DNA of 64,000 bases from NCBI GenBank assembly GCA_010093515.1, contig MU001683.1, positions 374,084-438,083 of the forward strand. The letters are read 5' to 3'. Source of the DNA: Lineolata rhizophorae. Lineage: Eukaryota > Ascomycota > Dothideomycetes > Lineolatales > Lineolataceae. This document shows, one piece after another, positions 34,570-44,640 of the stretch (its first letter is position 1; the number at the start of each line of letters is the position of its first letter). Below the pieces are notes generated by a model, which was given only the letters and a program-made list of their open reading frames with translations, was not told the origin of the DNA and searched no databases. A program made the translations under genes and the position numbers.

Positions 34570-36235
34570 ATGAGCAAGATGTGGGAGGTCGACCCGGAGA
34601 CGAGGTCAAAGGTGTTTGCTGCCCCTCCCTTTTCCCCTTCAACCTCCTATCCGTTTCGCGTGTTATGCGGCCCATACGCGGAGCTACTACCGGTACTAGC
34701 CGTTGGGGATGCTATGTTTGGACAGCCGGCGGTAGCTGCTCAGCTATATGCGCAAGAGCAGTTGCATACGAGGCACCAAGCATAGCCTTATTCCGCTAGC
34801 AGATCGATGGCATACACTTCGAGACCAGTCAGCTAACTCGAACACCCGTCCGGGCCCCACACAGCTCCTCGCCATCCAGCAAACCAACGACAACAACCGC
34901 TGTGTCGACTGCGGCTCCCCCTCCCCGCAATGGGCCTCGCCCAAGTTCGGCATCTTCATGTGCCTGACGTGCTCGGGCGTGCACCGCGGGCTCGGCGTGC
35001 ACATCTCCTTCGTGCGCAGCATCACCATGGACGCCTTCAAGCCGCCCGAGCTGGCCCGCATGCAGGCCGGCGGCAACAAGCCCTGGCGCGACTTTTTCGA
35101 CGCCCACCCGGACACCAAGATGCTGGCCCGCTCCTTCGACGAGTGCACCGTCGCCGAGCGATACGATTCGGCGCCTGGGGAGGAGTGGAAGGAGAGGCTG
35201 AGCGCGAAGGCCGAGGGCCGCGAGTACGTGCCGGGCGAGAAGAAGAAGGCCGCGGCGCCGGCGGCGAAGAAGGTCGCGACGACGGGGATGGGAGGAGGAC
35301 CAGGAGGAGCGGCTGGGGGCTCCGCGGCTGGGTCGCGCAGCCAGACGCCGCTGTCCCGCACCCGCACGTCCGACTCGGCGTCGGGCGTGTCGCGCTCGTC
35401 GTCGCCGGCGCTCAGCTCGGCCGCCATGAGCAAGAAGGCGCAAAACGAGGCCTACTTCGCGCGCATGGGTAACGAGAACGCGGCCCGGCCCGACGACGTG
35501 CCGCCGAACCAAGGGGGACGCTACACGGGCTTTGGTAGCGGGCCGCCGCCGGGCGCGGAGCGCAACGGCAGTGGCAACGGTAATGGCTTCGCTGTGGACG
35601 AGTTCCAGAAGGATCCCATGGCCGCATTGGGCAAGGGGTTTGGGTGGTTGAGCACGACGGTAGGGAAGGGCGCGATGCAGGGATACGAGGGGTGGTTTAA
35701 GCCAGGAGTGCAGAAGGTGAGTTGGATGTGGACACTTCCGGTGATGCTGCGCGGTATTCTCCTGTTGGTTTATTCGACTGCCGTACATCTCCTGAAAACG
35801 GCCAGTATACTAATCACGCTCCGCAATCGCCCTCAGTTCGCCGAAGGCGACTTCGCCCAGGCCGCCCGCCAGGCCGCCGCCTCGGCCAGCAAAAACGCCA
35901 ACGACGCCTTCGCCCGCTTCGTCGAGGGCGACGAAGACCACCAATGTGCGACCCAACCCACCGCCACCACCAACACCACCGCAGCGCGCTCCTCCGCCTC
36001 TACCCGCGCCCGCCCCGACGCAGACCGCCGCGACTTCTGGGACTCGTTCGGCGCGCCCCCGTCGGGGCCCTCGCGCGACAAGAAGGACTTCTGGGATGAG
36101 TTCGCGGCCGCGGCCGCGCCCAAGAGCAAGTCGACGAGTATAGGGACGTCGGCGATGAAGAAGCCGGCGGCAGGAAGTGGAGGGGCGGGAGGGGCGGCGG
36201 GTAAGGATGGGGATGATGGGTGGGGGGACTGGTGA
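34570..36235 (+). CDS. GCS1: ADP-ribosylation factor GTPase-activating protein
   Basis: Three exons (34570-34611, 34865-35716, 35837-36235) give 430 aa. Gcs1/ArfGAP1 proteins switch off Arf1 on Golgi and endosomal membranes and drive COPI uncoating. The ArfGAP zinc finger is C27-x2-C30-x16-C47-x2-C50, followed by the arginine-finger block GVHRGLGVHISFVRS (R55) and SITMDAF. The 14-residue first exon supplies the family N-terminus MSKMWEVDPETRSK, joined to LLAIQQTN across a 253-nt intron. The C-terminal half contains amphipathic, Ser/Thr-rich lipid-packing-like segments (FAVDEFQKDPMAALGKGFGW) and two FWD motifs (DFWDSFG, DFWDEFA), and ends DDGWGDW. Intron 2 (120 nt) has no stop and is divisible by three, so a retained form would also be translatable. 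Confidence 0.95.
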
Positions 36236-36991
36236 GAGGCTTGCTGGGCGTATGCGTGTGGGGTGCTTGTGTCGACCTTTTGTAGCTTTGCGCTTCTGTA
36301 TGGTTCTTGTTCATTTGGAGTTCGGGATAGGGGCGTTCTTGCTTTTGCGTGCTTGGGGGCATTCTGTTGGGATGTGGCGATTAGTGGGTTGGGTTGTGCT
36401 GAGTTTGTAGTAGTGTGGCTTGGAGCCGTGAGTAGTTTGCTTCCTATGATGAGTTGGGGATGTGATGGGATGTCGACTTGCATTATTCCATGGAATAGAC
36501 TGAAGAGAAAGATTGACCGTAAGTGCTAGTTCCTGCTTAGTAACGTACTGGCCCTTTGGAAAGTGAATTGCTATCTTAAAGTGCAACAGTGTTTTGTGTT
36601 ATGCTTAAACTTGCGGCATAGCTCGTCTTAGCGGTGTAATTGAGTCTATGTGCTCTTGAGATCTCTAGGGAAAACTAATTATATATGTTTTTGTGAGAAG
36701 CACACATAGCACTTAGCTACCTATTCTCTTGCTATATATACAAAACCGTTATTCATTATCAAGGATTTTAAAATACCTTACTGATTCGAAAGGCTACACT
36801 CTATTCATCTAATATTAACTGAATAAATTACGTGTTCGAAGTCTAAAAGGACTAAACTTTATATAATGCGTCCCTAGATGTTCGCTAATGTTCGGCACTT
36901 TTAAAGGGTCTGGACAAAACACTTAATAGTAATACAAAGCGAGCCATAGACTCCTAGAACTAAATTAATACCAATCCACAGTCCCAATGAC
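36236..36991. other. Intergenic between convergent genes, AT-rich
   Basis: This 756-nt spacer between two convergent stops is AT-rich from about 36,540 to 36,990. It holds the two 3' ends and nothing else I can see. Confidence 0.55.
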
Positions 36992-37954
36992 TCACATGTA
37001 CTTCCTCGCCACACTCGTGGTGCCTTTGCTGACGCTGCCAGCGACAGCAAAAGCCGCGGTCATGGCCTTGTAAGCCTCGTACAAGATCCAGAAGGGAAAC
37101 CAGACCCAAAGCATGTTGAAGAAGAAGAGATAGACCCATCTACAGATTATGAGTTAGAACCTAGGGGCTAGCACTGGCATGGGGCTCTTCAGATGCCATT
37201 CGTGTACAGAAGATGCAAGTTAGTGAAACTTACAGGTACATCCAGTTGGAAGTGTCCAGATTATGACTACCGCTCAACCACTCGGGAGCAAATGTCATGA
37301 ATCCTATGTGCGCACCGCAATTAGACAGAAACCCAATAAAGTTACAACGTCCGCTGCAGTCCAAATCAAAACAATCAGAGGCTTTAACAACTTACCACCG
37401 TACAGCTCACCCGTCGCCAGCACCACCATCCAAAACCACGTCATGGCCCTGGCTTTCCCGGCAAACCTACCGCCGCCGACACCGAACAAGTCGCACCTGC
37501 TCAACAAGAAGCACACGGCCGCGGCAATCGGGCCCCCTAGCCCGACGGTCAACAACTCGATGCTCACAACGCCCAAGTCCGCGCCGCCCCATCGCCTGTC
37601 CGCGCGCGCATACTCCTGCCACAGCTTCGCGAACGGCGACTGGCCGTAAAACGCGCCGTAGAGGCGGGAGTCATCGTTGAGGAAGTAGAGGCCGGGCGGG
37701 AGGAAGGCGGATTGGGCAGTGGAAGGGGTCGCGGGCGCCGAGACGAAGAAGCAGTTGTACAGGAAGGAGCCCTCGAAGAGGAAGTGCGTGAGCGCGTCGA
37801 AGGCGTGCCAGACGAAGAGGATGCGCGTCTTACGGGTGGCGGCGCGCGGCAGGAGGGAGTAGGAAGCGGTGTAGGCTAGGATGAGGAGGGAGAGGGCGGC
37901 GAGGAGGGATAGGACGGTCACGAGGCTGATTTGAGGGCCGGCGGAGGTGCTCAT
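36992..37954 (-). CDS. EXPERA-domain (emopamil-binding-like) membrane protein
   Basis: Three minus-strand exons (37954-37396, 37303-37234, 37139-36992) give 258 aa. The EXPERA domain is recognised from WHAFDALTHFLFEGSFLYN, LWQEYARADRRW, and ADLGVVSIELLTVGLGGPIA, which line up with the His, Glu and Asp positions used for the sterol shift in mammalian EBP. The join restores GELYGGFMTFAPEWL, and the last exon gives a Trp/Phe-rich final helix (LFFFNMLWVWFPFWI). At least four membrane helices are present, and the protein should sit in the ER. Fungi make the sterol delta8-delta7 isomerisation with Erg2, which is unrelated, so the role of this EBP-like protein is open. The start was chosen at 37954 (MSTSAGPQ); another in-frame Met lies 14 codons upstream. 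Confidence 0.88.
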
Positions 37955-38378
37955 TTTGAAGTTGACTCTCTCAGTTTCACTTCTGTGGGCTTTCACCCCA
38001 AGTCTTCAATTTATAGCCCGATGGAGTGGAGAATTGGACTCAGTTCGCCTTTGTTTATCCGTGCACGTGGAATGCTACAAAGCTCTTGGGAGCTGTCGTG
38101 ATTGGATGACGTTCATTTTAGGTTGTGTCTAGCCAAGCGCGGATATTAATTTCGATAGTAACGATGATTACGATCAAGTACTCCCGTACACAGCGGGGTG
38201 GTCTGCATACTGACGCCTTGTCGCAGCCGAGGCCCGAAGCTGCTCGTCATTCCGAGCCCGCGCCGACTGCCCTCACCCGAACCAGTCTTTCAGTCTTCCT
38301 GTGCTCGCGGCCCTCCACCACGACCCGCCAGCACCGCCGCTGGCCCTTCTCTACCGAAGCTCAATTGGCATTTCCGCT
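37955..38378. promoter_or_regulatory. Shared divergent promoter
   Basis: Only 424 nt separate the EXPERA-protein start (-) from the ETF-beta start (+), so both promoters must lie here or overlap. No clear TATA box is seen on either side. Confidence 0.55.
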
Positions 38379-39284
38379 ATGCCGCCGCTCAGGATTTTGG
38401 TTCCCGTAAAGCGGGTCATTGACTATGCCGTGCGTATCCCACGCGTTGAATGACGACCGTCGTCCACAGCCGACTCTTGCCGCTCGTTACCGTCCGACAG
38501 CAATTGAAGCTCACGATAACCCCCCCCCCGGCTATCTTCTTAGGTCCGCCCGCGGGTCAACAAGACGCAGACCGCCGTCGAATCGGCTGGCGTCAAGCAT
38601 TCGATGAACCCCTTCGACGAGCTCGCCATCGAGGAAGCCGTGCGTTTGCGCGAACGCAGCAAGACGACGGGCGTCGCCGTCGAGGACATCCTCGTGTGGA
38701 CCGCAGGTCCCGCCAAATCCAGCGACGTACTACGGACCGCGCTCGCCATGGGCGCCGACCGCGCCATTCATGTCGCGCACGAGGCTTCGGCCAACTCGGC
38801 AACGCAGCTCGAGCCGCTCGCCGTAGCTAAGATGCTGTCTAAAGTAGCCAAGGATGAAGGCGCCAACCTAATGCTGCTAGGCAAGCAGAGCATCGATGAC
38901 GACGCGTGCCAGACGGGCCAAATGGTGGCGGCACTGCTGGGCTGGTCGCAGGCTACGCAGGCGGCCAAGGTCGAGGTCGACAAGGACGGCCACTGCCAGG
39001 TCGTGCGTGAAGTAGACGGCGGGGTCGAGACTCTGCGCGCCAAGCTACCCATGGTTGTCACGACGGATCTGCGTCTCAACGAACCGCGCTACGCTAGCTT
39101 GCCTAACATCATGAAGGCCAAGAAGAAGCCGCTGATCAGGGTTGCGGCCGAGGACATGGGTATCGATCTCAGGCAGAGGATCCGCACCATGAAGGTCACA
39201 GAGCCGCCCCCAAGGAAAGGTGGGACAAAGGTCGAGGATGTGGACAGCTTGGTTGGAAAGTTGAAGGAGTTGGGCGCGCTGTAG
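38379..39284 (+). CDS. CIR1: Electron transfer flavoprotein beta subunit
   Basis: Two exons (38379-38429 and 38544-39284; 114-nt intron) give 263 aa, close to the 255 aa of human ETFB. With the alpha subunit it passes electrons from mitochondrial acyl-CoA and other dehydrogenases to ETF-ubiquinone oxidoreductase. The first exon encodes MPPLRILVPVKRVIDYA and joins VRPRVNKTQTAVES, restoring the family N-terminus. Long conserved blocks follow: GVKHSMNPFDELAIEEAVRL, RTALAMGADRAIHV, LLGKQSIDDDACQTGQM. The ETF-beta signature VREVDGGVETLRAKLPMVVT precedes the AMP/recognition-loop region LRLNEPRYASLPNIMKAKKK. The start matches the human one in position, and larger upstream frames are shadows. There is no obvious cleavable targeting peptide, as in other ETF-beta proteins. 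Confidence 0.96.
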
Positions 39285-39507
39285 AAGGCTTGTGCTTTTT
39301 AGAAGCGTTGGCGTATGAAAGAGATTGAAATGTATATAAAGGCAAAATGGTAAGGTCAGGTCGTCTCATTGATGCCTATGGTCTCAACTGCTTTTGCACG
39401 ATCGTAGGGCGATTGCAAAATCTGCTAACCCATCTAAAGAACTCATAGAAATCATAAAGTCATATTACAAGCAGGCGGCGCGAGATGGGAGGAGTAGTAT
39501 GCTGCCT

Positions 39508-42291
39508 TCAATCTAAGAGCTTCAATAATTCTCTCCCCACCCTTTCCTGGTCAGTCCTTCTTTTCTTCGGTGGCTTTGGTCCTTGCGTGACATTGCCTTT
39601 TCCAGCAGGTGCCTTCCTTTTGCTTCCCCGGACTAGATTTCGGCGACTCTTAGTTTTGTCTCTCTTCTGGGTGTCGAAATCCGTCCGTTCAACAGAAAAC
39701 CGGCGCCCCGGTCCTCTCAACTTCTGTCTTTCGTCATTTGGCTGCTTTTCTCTAGCGGCAGCCCCTTCTGCTTTGATAGAAGGGTTTCTGAGTCGCGTAG
39801 TTGCCGCTGAACTACTTCTGTTGCTCTTTGATGGGGAGAGCACCGTGCTCTTACTTCGCTCAGAATACGACTCGAATATTCCCCTCATCACAGAGTTCTC
39901 TTCCTTCTCCAAGTCTTTTCTATCTTTAGCCTCAGCCTCTTCACTATCCAGTTCACTAGGCACGTTCTGATGGAACACCCGCTCTGCCGTGGCGCCCACG
40001 GTTCGCCAATGTTTGTCCTCTTCGTCTTCGCTGTCCCATTTAATTTCCACATCGTCCTTAGTATCCCTCCACCAGACAACTCTGAGTATCGGACGACGTT
40101 CACGATGGCATAGGGAGAACGTGAAGTCCCAACCTTCGCCACTAATCAGTTTGGCGAGACGTCTACCGCAAAGCCATTGCACAGCTTTGCGCGCTCTTGC
40201 TTCATTGTCCCCTGATTCCGGAGGAGGTATATCAGTTATTATCATAACCAGGGGCATTATAATCACCAGCCTCCTTAGCCGGACAAACAACCCCGCATAA
40301 GCATGCCAAATAGCATTCCAATTCCTCCGTTCGGATTCCCAAGCCCTATTTCTCATAAGCATGGCATCCTGGAGTGTGGTCTGCCGGTGAGATTCCTTCG
40401 TGCCCTGCGGAGGCGCAAAAAGTCTCACCTCATCACAGACGTCGAGCGGCCATCCCTCAAACTCTATCGTCAACTCCCGCAAAAATCCAGCCACAAGTGG
40501 CGATTGGAACAACTCCAGGTACGATGCCTTAGCCCAGCGCGTGAAAGGATTCCAAATCGGTGGCATGGTGCGTGTCTGCCTGGTCGGCTCGCTGTGTTCC
40601 TGCCAGCTGTGTTCAGACCGCGACATCCTTCCGTGTTCTAGCCAGTACGCGTGTTTGACGTCGCGTGATATGAGCACGCGCGTATCAATGTTAGCCGCGT
40701 CGAGAGCGCGCATCACAAGTGAGAAGTAGAATGCGCGCTCGGGTGCCCAGGTCGATGTCTTGGACAATGCGTGCAGCCGGTCCGTCCACGCCAGCGTCAG
40801 CTTGAGGCGTAGTGTGTCGTGCATGTTGCGCAAGATGGGCACGAGCCTGTTGAACGCGAGGCGCTGGGCGGCGGCATCGTCTATGATATTGTCAGGTCCC
40901 AAGCCCTCGAGCAGTTTCCACACGTCGATTGAGACGTCTTGCTTCTCTGAGGTGTTGTTGTAGTGGGAGAGCCTAGAGCCATCGGCAAGGCAGGAACGCA
41001 CGGCGAGTCGTGTCTGGCAGCCGGCTTGCATGAAGTCTTCTAGAAGGTGGGCAACGGTCTGTGGGCAAGAACTTGAGAACTCGAGTGCGCGAGGTGCGTG
41101 ATTCCTATCGCAGCCTTGGATTTCGCGCTGGCGTTCGCCCTCCTTACTGGTCCCAGAAGGCCGACGGCGCTTAGATGTGGCGGTCTGCATTTGGATGGCC
41201 CGGATCAACGCAGCGCAGGGAATGTTAATCCACTCAAGGTTTTGCAGGGGCAGGCCTCCACCCGGATTTCTTCCAGGTATCGCAACTGATCCTTCCATGT
41301 ACGCAGCGAGATCGTTAACAAAGGTTCCAAAACTTGGGACAGACATGTTCATTGTGATTTCGTTAACCCCTTCAGGCAGGTGCTTGACTAGAGAGTCCAC
41401 CAGACCGCAGTATACTTGGTGGACTCTCTCATTATCCCAATTCCCTGCAGCAGGCGTTTTTGTTCCATAGATTTCTAGCGAGTGAAGTGAGGTACACAAA
41501 GGCACGATGGTAGCAATGACAGAGCCACGATCTGCGCACCGAGAGAATGGTTGCGACTCCAAATGGTGCCTAATAGGATTGGGCATAAAGCGTCTCAGGC
41601 TGCTCATTTGGGGTCGCAATACCCTCACCAACTGGTTAGGATAATGCAGCGAATCATCGGCCCAGTTGCGAACCGACAGCCGGGTCAGCCGCGCGAAGAG
41701 GCCCGGCACCACGGCCGCCAGTTCTACCCAGGTGAACCTGTAATTGCTAGCGCCGTGGTTTGCACAGCTTGCGCTAGAATGAACCCTGTCTATTGTGGAA
41801 CAGACATCGCGCATCTGGGAGAGGTCCAGTGCCTCCAGGGCCGGCAGGTTGGCTTCAACCCACACAAAGTCTGCGATCGTGCTCCAATGGCTCATGGCTA
41901 GACGCTGCACCAAATGCCTATTGAGGCCGTTAATAGACCGCTTGAATGCGTCCCAATGGCGGGAGCCCTCGCCTCCGTGCCACCATTTCTGTTGGAGCGA
42001 CTCGAGATCGGCTTTGTGGATTGGCTCGCGGTAAAGGGCCTCGTCAAGGAGGTGCGGGTGCGCAAACGAACGGCAGGTTAGGATGAGGCAAAGGACATCA
42101 GATCGAGGGAGGTAAGAGAGAATCGAACGAAAGACGTTGGCAGGAAGCGCCAGCAGTGCTGGCCACGACCGCGAACTCGTTCTTCGTTTGTCCTTTTCGG
42201 CCTCCATATTTTGCTGCTGAGCATTCATAGCAACCAAGCGCGAAGAACGGCGGCGCCCTGGAACTTCTGGATTCGACGAAGGATCTGACAT
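39508..42291 (-). CDS. F-box protein
   Basis: A single intronless frame codes 927 aa. Residues about 44-82 form an F-box (LLALPANVFRSILSYLPRSDVLCLILTCRSF, shown here as the hydrophobic core with the LP..V and YLP motifs), which should bind Skp1 in an SCF ubiquitin ligase. The following 600 residues are rich in Leu and Trp with no clear WD or Kelch pattern; irregular leucine-rich repeats are possible. The C-terminal 150 residues are charged and low in order, with strings of Lys/Arg (KPPKKRRTDQERVG) that look like nuclear localisation signals, and RRRSSRL lies at the N-terminus. The target substrate cannot be guessed. The gene converges with ETF-beta, with 223 nt between the stops. Confidence 0.85.
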   Translation of the reverse strand: MSDPSSNPEVPGRRRSSRLVAMNAQQQNMEAEKDKRRTSSRSWPALLALPANVFRSILSYLPRSDVLCLILTCRSFAHPHLLDEALYREPIHKADLESLQQKWWHGGEGSRHWDAFKRSINGLNRHLVQRLAMSHWSTIADFVWVEANLPALEALDLSQMRDVCSTIDRVHSSASCANHGASNYRFTWVELAAVVPGLFARLTRLSVRNWADDSLHYPNQLVRVLRPQMSSLRRFMPNPIRHHLESQPFSRCADRGSVIATIVPLCTSLHSLEIYGTKTPAAGNWDNERVHQVYCGLVDSLVKHLPEGVNEITMNMSVPSFGTFVNDLAAYMEGSVAIPGRNPGGGLPLQNLEWINIPCAALIRAIQMQTATSKRRRPSGTSKEGERQREIQGCDRNHAPRALEFSSSCPQTVAHLLEDFMQAGCQTRLAVRSCLADGSRLSHYNNTSEKQDVSIDVWKLLEGLGPDNIIDDAAAQRLAFNRLVPILRNMHDTLRLKLTLAWTDRLHALSKTSTWAPERAFYFSLVMRALDAANIDTRVLISRDVKHAYWLEHGRMSRSEHSWQEHSEPTRQTRTMPPIWNPFTRWAKASYLELFQSPLVAGFLRELTIEFEGWPLDVCDEVRLFAPPQGTKESHRQTTLQDAMLMRNRAWESERRNWNAIWHAYAGLFVRLRRLVIIMPLVMIITDIPPPESGDNEARARKAVQWLCGRRLAKLISGEGWDFTFSLCHRERRPILRVVWWRDTKDDVEIKWDSEDEEDKHWRTVGATAERVFHQNVPSELDSEEAEAKDRKDLEKEENSVMRGIFESYSERSKSTVLSPSKSNRSSSAATTRLRNPSIKAEGAAAREKQPNDERQKLRGPGRRFSVERTDFDTQKRDKTKSRRNLVRGSKRKAPAGKGNVTQGPKPPKKRRTDQERVGRELLKLLD

Positions 42292-42736
42292 GACTTTGTG
42301 TATTTCAGTGATATGAAGTTGATAAACCTCGCATTCCCCATATTGACGGTTGAAGACACAGGCACCGTAGTCTCATTAGACAAAGGATATGAATTTTTTA
42401 AACAAAGAACAGAAAGGATTCTCACACTTGCATAATGATATCGATAAAGAAAATAGCATCGACATGTGAGCCAGTTCCGTTCGCAGCAAAACCTCCGAAA
42501 CACGAGCACCAGCTAGAATGCAGAGGTCTCAACATAGGAAATACTAATTGCCTATGTATATCCTAGTAGAGAACTACTAGGTTAATTAAACACACTATCA
42601 CGACAAATGGCTTTTTGAGCATCGGAAATGGTAATGAACTGGTTTTGTGCAAAGAAATGAAACAGTCCTACGATGAATTGAAAATGCAAAATTCCCGTTC
42701 CTATAGGCGTTTCTATGGTACAGAACTCGTCAACCG
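42292..42736. other. Intergenic spacer between tandem genes
   Basis: 445 nt between the end of the t-SNARE gene and the start of the F-box gene, both on the minus strand. It holds the F-box promoter and the t-SNARE 3' end. No gene is seen. Confidence 0.55.
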
Positions 42737-44075
42737 TCAGCAGTCCACGAGAATTTGCGAACGCGCCCATAACCTCCTCTTTCTCCTATGCCAGTCTTTT
42801 CGAGTTCTTGGTGATGTCGCTCCTCTGATCTCTCGAATTCTCTCTGAATCCGGCGGAACGTCAGATAGAGGGGCCGCCGGAGGATCAGCCGGTGTTGCCG
42901 GGGCCGGACCGGAGTTGCTATCGCCGCTCTTGCGAGTGCCGATCTTCAGTGACAAAAGTATTACCATACCAGCAACCAGCAGCAATAACAGCAGAATGAT
43001 TTTTCGCTTCACCGTCCTCCTCTGGTAATTGGTAGCCACCTTCAATTCCTTGTCGGCCCCCTTAACCTCGGTCGTCATACGCTCGACGTTATAGTCGATT
43101 CGGTCTAGCATAGTGCCCTGGTCTATGACCATGCTTTGTAGCTCCTGGAAGATATTGGCTAGTTCTATGACTCCTTGTGCAATGCTTTCTATCTCGCGCT
43201 CGCGCTGGGCGATCAAACTGTCGTTCAGTGTATGTGTTTGGCGCCGTTGCTGCGTTTGCATCATGGTAGATTGGGACAGAGCTCGATCCGCATCGGATTC
43301 TTGCATGGACGGATCGGAGTAAGGATTGAGGGTGGGAGTTGCGGACCGGGACAGGGGAGCAGGAGACGTAAGACCGCCCAGGGTACGCAGTTCTATTGGA
43401 ACAGTTAGATAAGGGCCCTCAGATCGCATTTAAACGCAAATAAACGCACTCTTTAGATAAGCTGCCTGCTTTTTCCGGAAGTTGGCGCTCGCATCGCTAA
43501 CCCTAGCCGCCAGGCTGATCTTGAGGTTGTGGGCCATGGCCTCCTCGCTCTTGGTGATGTTGCCGGACTGCTTGGCCTCGGCAACCATGCGATCGATTTT
43601 CTTGATTGCGGTTTGGCAGCTCTGGAAGTGACGGGTAATAGCTTGGGTCAGCTGCTCGATGTCGCGCTCCTCGCGGCGCTTGACCGCCTCGTCGTCGAAA
43701 CCCGGCAGGACGTGTTTTTGGTGCAGCTGGTCAAGGCGGCGCGTCGACTTAGCGATGTCGGCCAAATGCTCCGTCACGTCGTCCTGCACATCGAGCCAAC
43801 GCGGTGGCAACAGGTCCATCTCGATGACGGCGTCGCCATCGTCGTTGAAGTCAGCGCCGGACATGAGCCCGCGCCGCTCCTCCGAAAGGGAGCCGCCATC
43901 GCTGAGGAAGGCGCCCGCTGCAGCGCTCTGGCCGGGACGCCGCGTCGGGTGGTGCGAGTAGCTCTGCCGGTAGGAGATGAAGCTGTAGGTGGAAGCACGA
44001 CTAGGTCAGCGCGCAATGAAAGCGACGGTTACAAACGTCAGACGGCGCATACAGATTGGTGCGGTCCCGCCACAT
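42737..44075 (-). CDS. TLG2: t-SNARE of the Tlg2/syntaxin-16 type
   Basis: Three minus-strand exons (44075-44053, 43982-43450, 43392-42737) give 403 aa. The tiny first exon (MWRDRTNL) joins FISYRQSYSHHPTR, the N-terminal peptide by which Tlg2 binds the SM protein Vps45. A three-helix regulatory region follows (about 70-185). The SNARE helix spans about 250-303, with the Qa zero-layer Gln277 in MVIDQGTMLDRIDYNVE. One membrane anchor (about 316-336, IILLLLLLVAGMVILLSL) comes next. A Pro/Ala-rich tail of about 65 residues follows the anchor; Tlg2 proteins do carry such luminal tails. It acts in endosome-to-Golgi fusion and in forming vesicles for the Cvt/autophagy path. Intron lengths are 70 and 57 nt and all phases agree. 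Confidence 0.93.
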
Positions 44076-44640
44076 GTCGCAACAATCACAGGCCGCTCGG
44101 ACGGGTTCAGGACATGGCTGGCGAGCGAAGCGCTCAAGGGATTGCAGCGAGAAGATGCTTCCGAGGCTGGAAGTTGTTCAAAGTTTTCTCGGGATAGTGC
44201 AGGAGGGAGCTTTCGACACGGTATAACGGTACATAGTATGTATGCAAGTAGGGGCACAAGGCCACCATGTATTAACCGTGGAGCCTTACTAGCGCGGCAT
44301 CCTAGCGCACTGTCACTAGTGGCCAATGAGCCTAAAGATTACATTACAGGGCTCACTTCCGGTTTCTATATTATTTGTATTTAACGACCAACTCCCGGCA
44401 TTGCGTTGGAGCAGCTAGGAAAGCTACATTTTAAAATACCATCCAAGTTTTCTATGATGAAAGAAGGTCCGTAAAATATCGAGACCAAGCCCGCAATAAG
44501 TACTTGAAACACGCAGCATAAAATGTCCCTCCCCCACCTTCTAACCCCCCTCCCCTCTCCCCCTCAAGGAAAAAGAGAGAAAGACACCAATTTTAGGTGC
44601 ACTGCCTACTATACATTATAAGTACAAGCAGACAGCCTTT
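44076..44640. other. Intergenic spacer between tandem genes
   Basis: 565 nt upstream of the t-SNARE start on the minus strand, with its promoter and the 3' end of the next gene. AT-rich near 44,380-44,520. No gene is seen. Confidence 0.5.
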
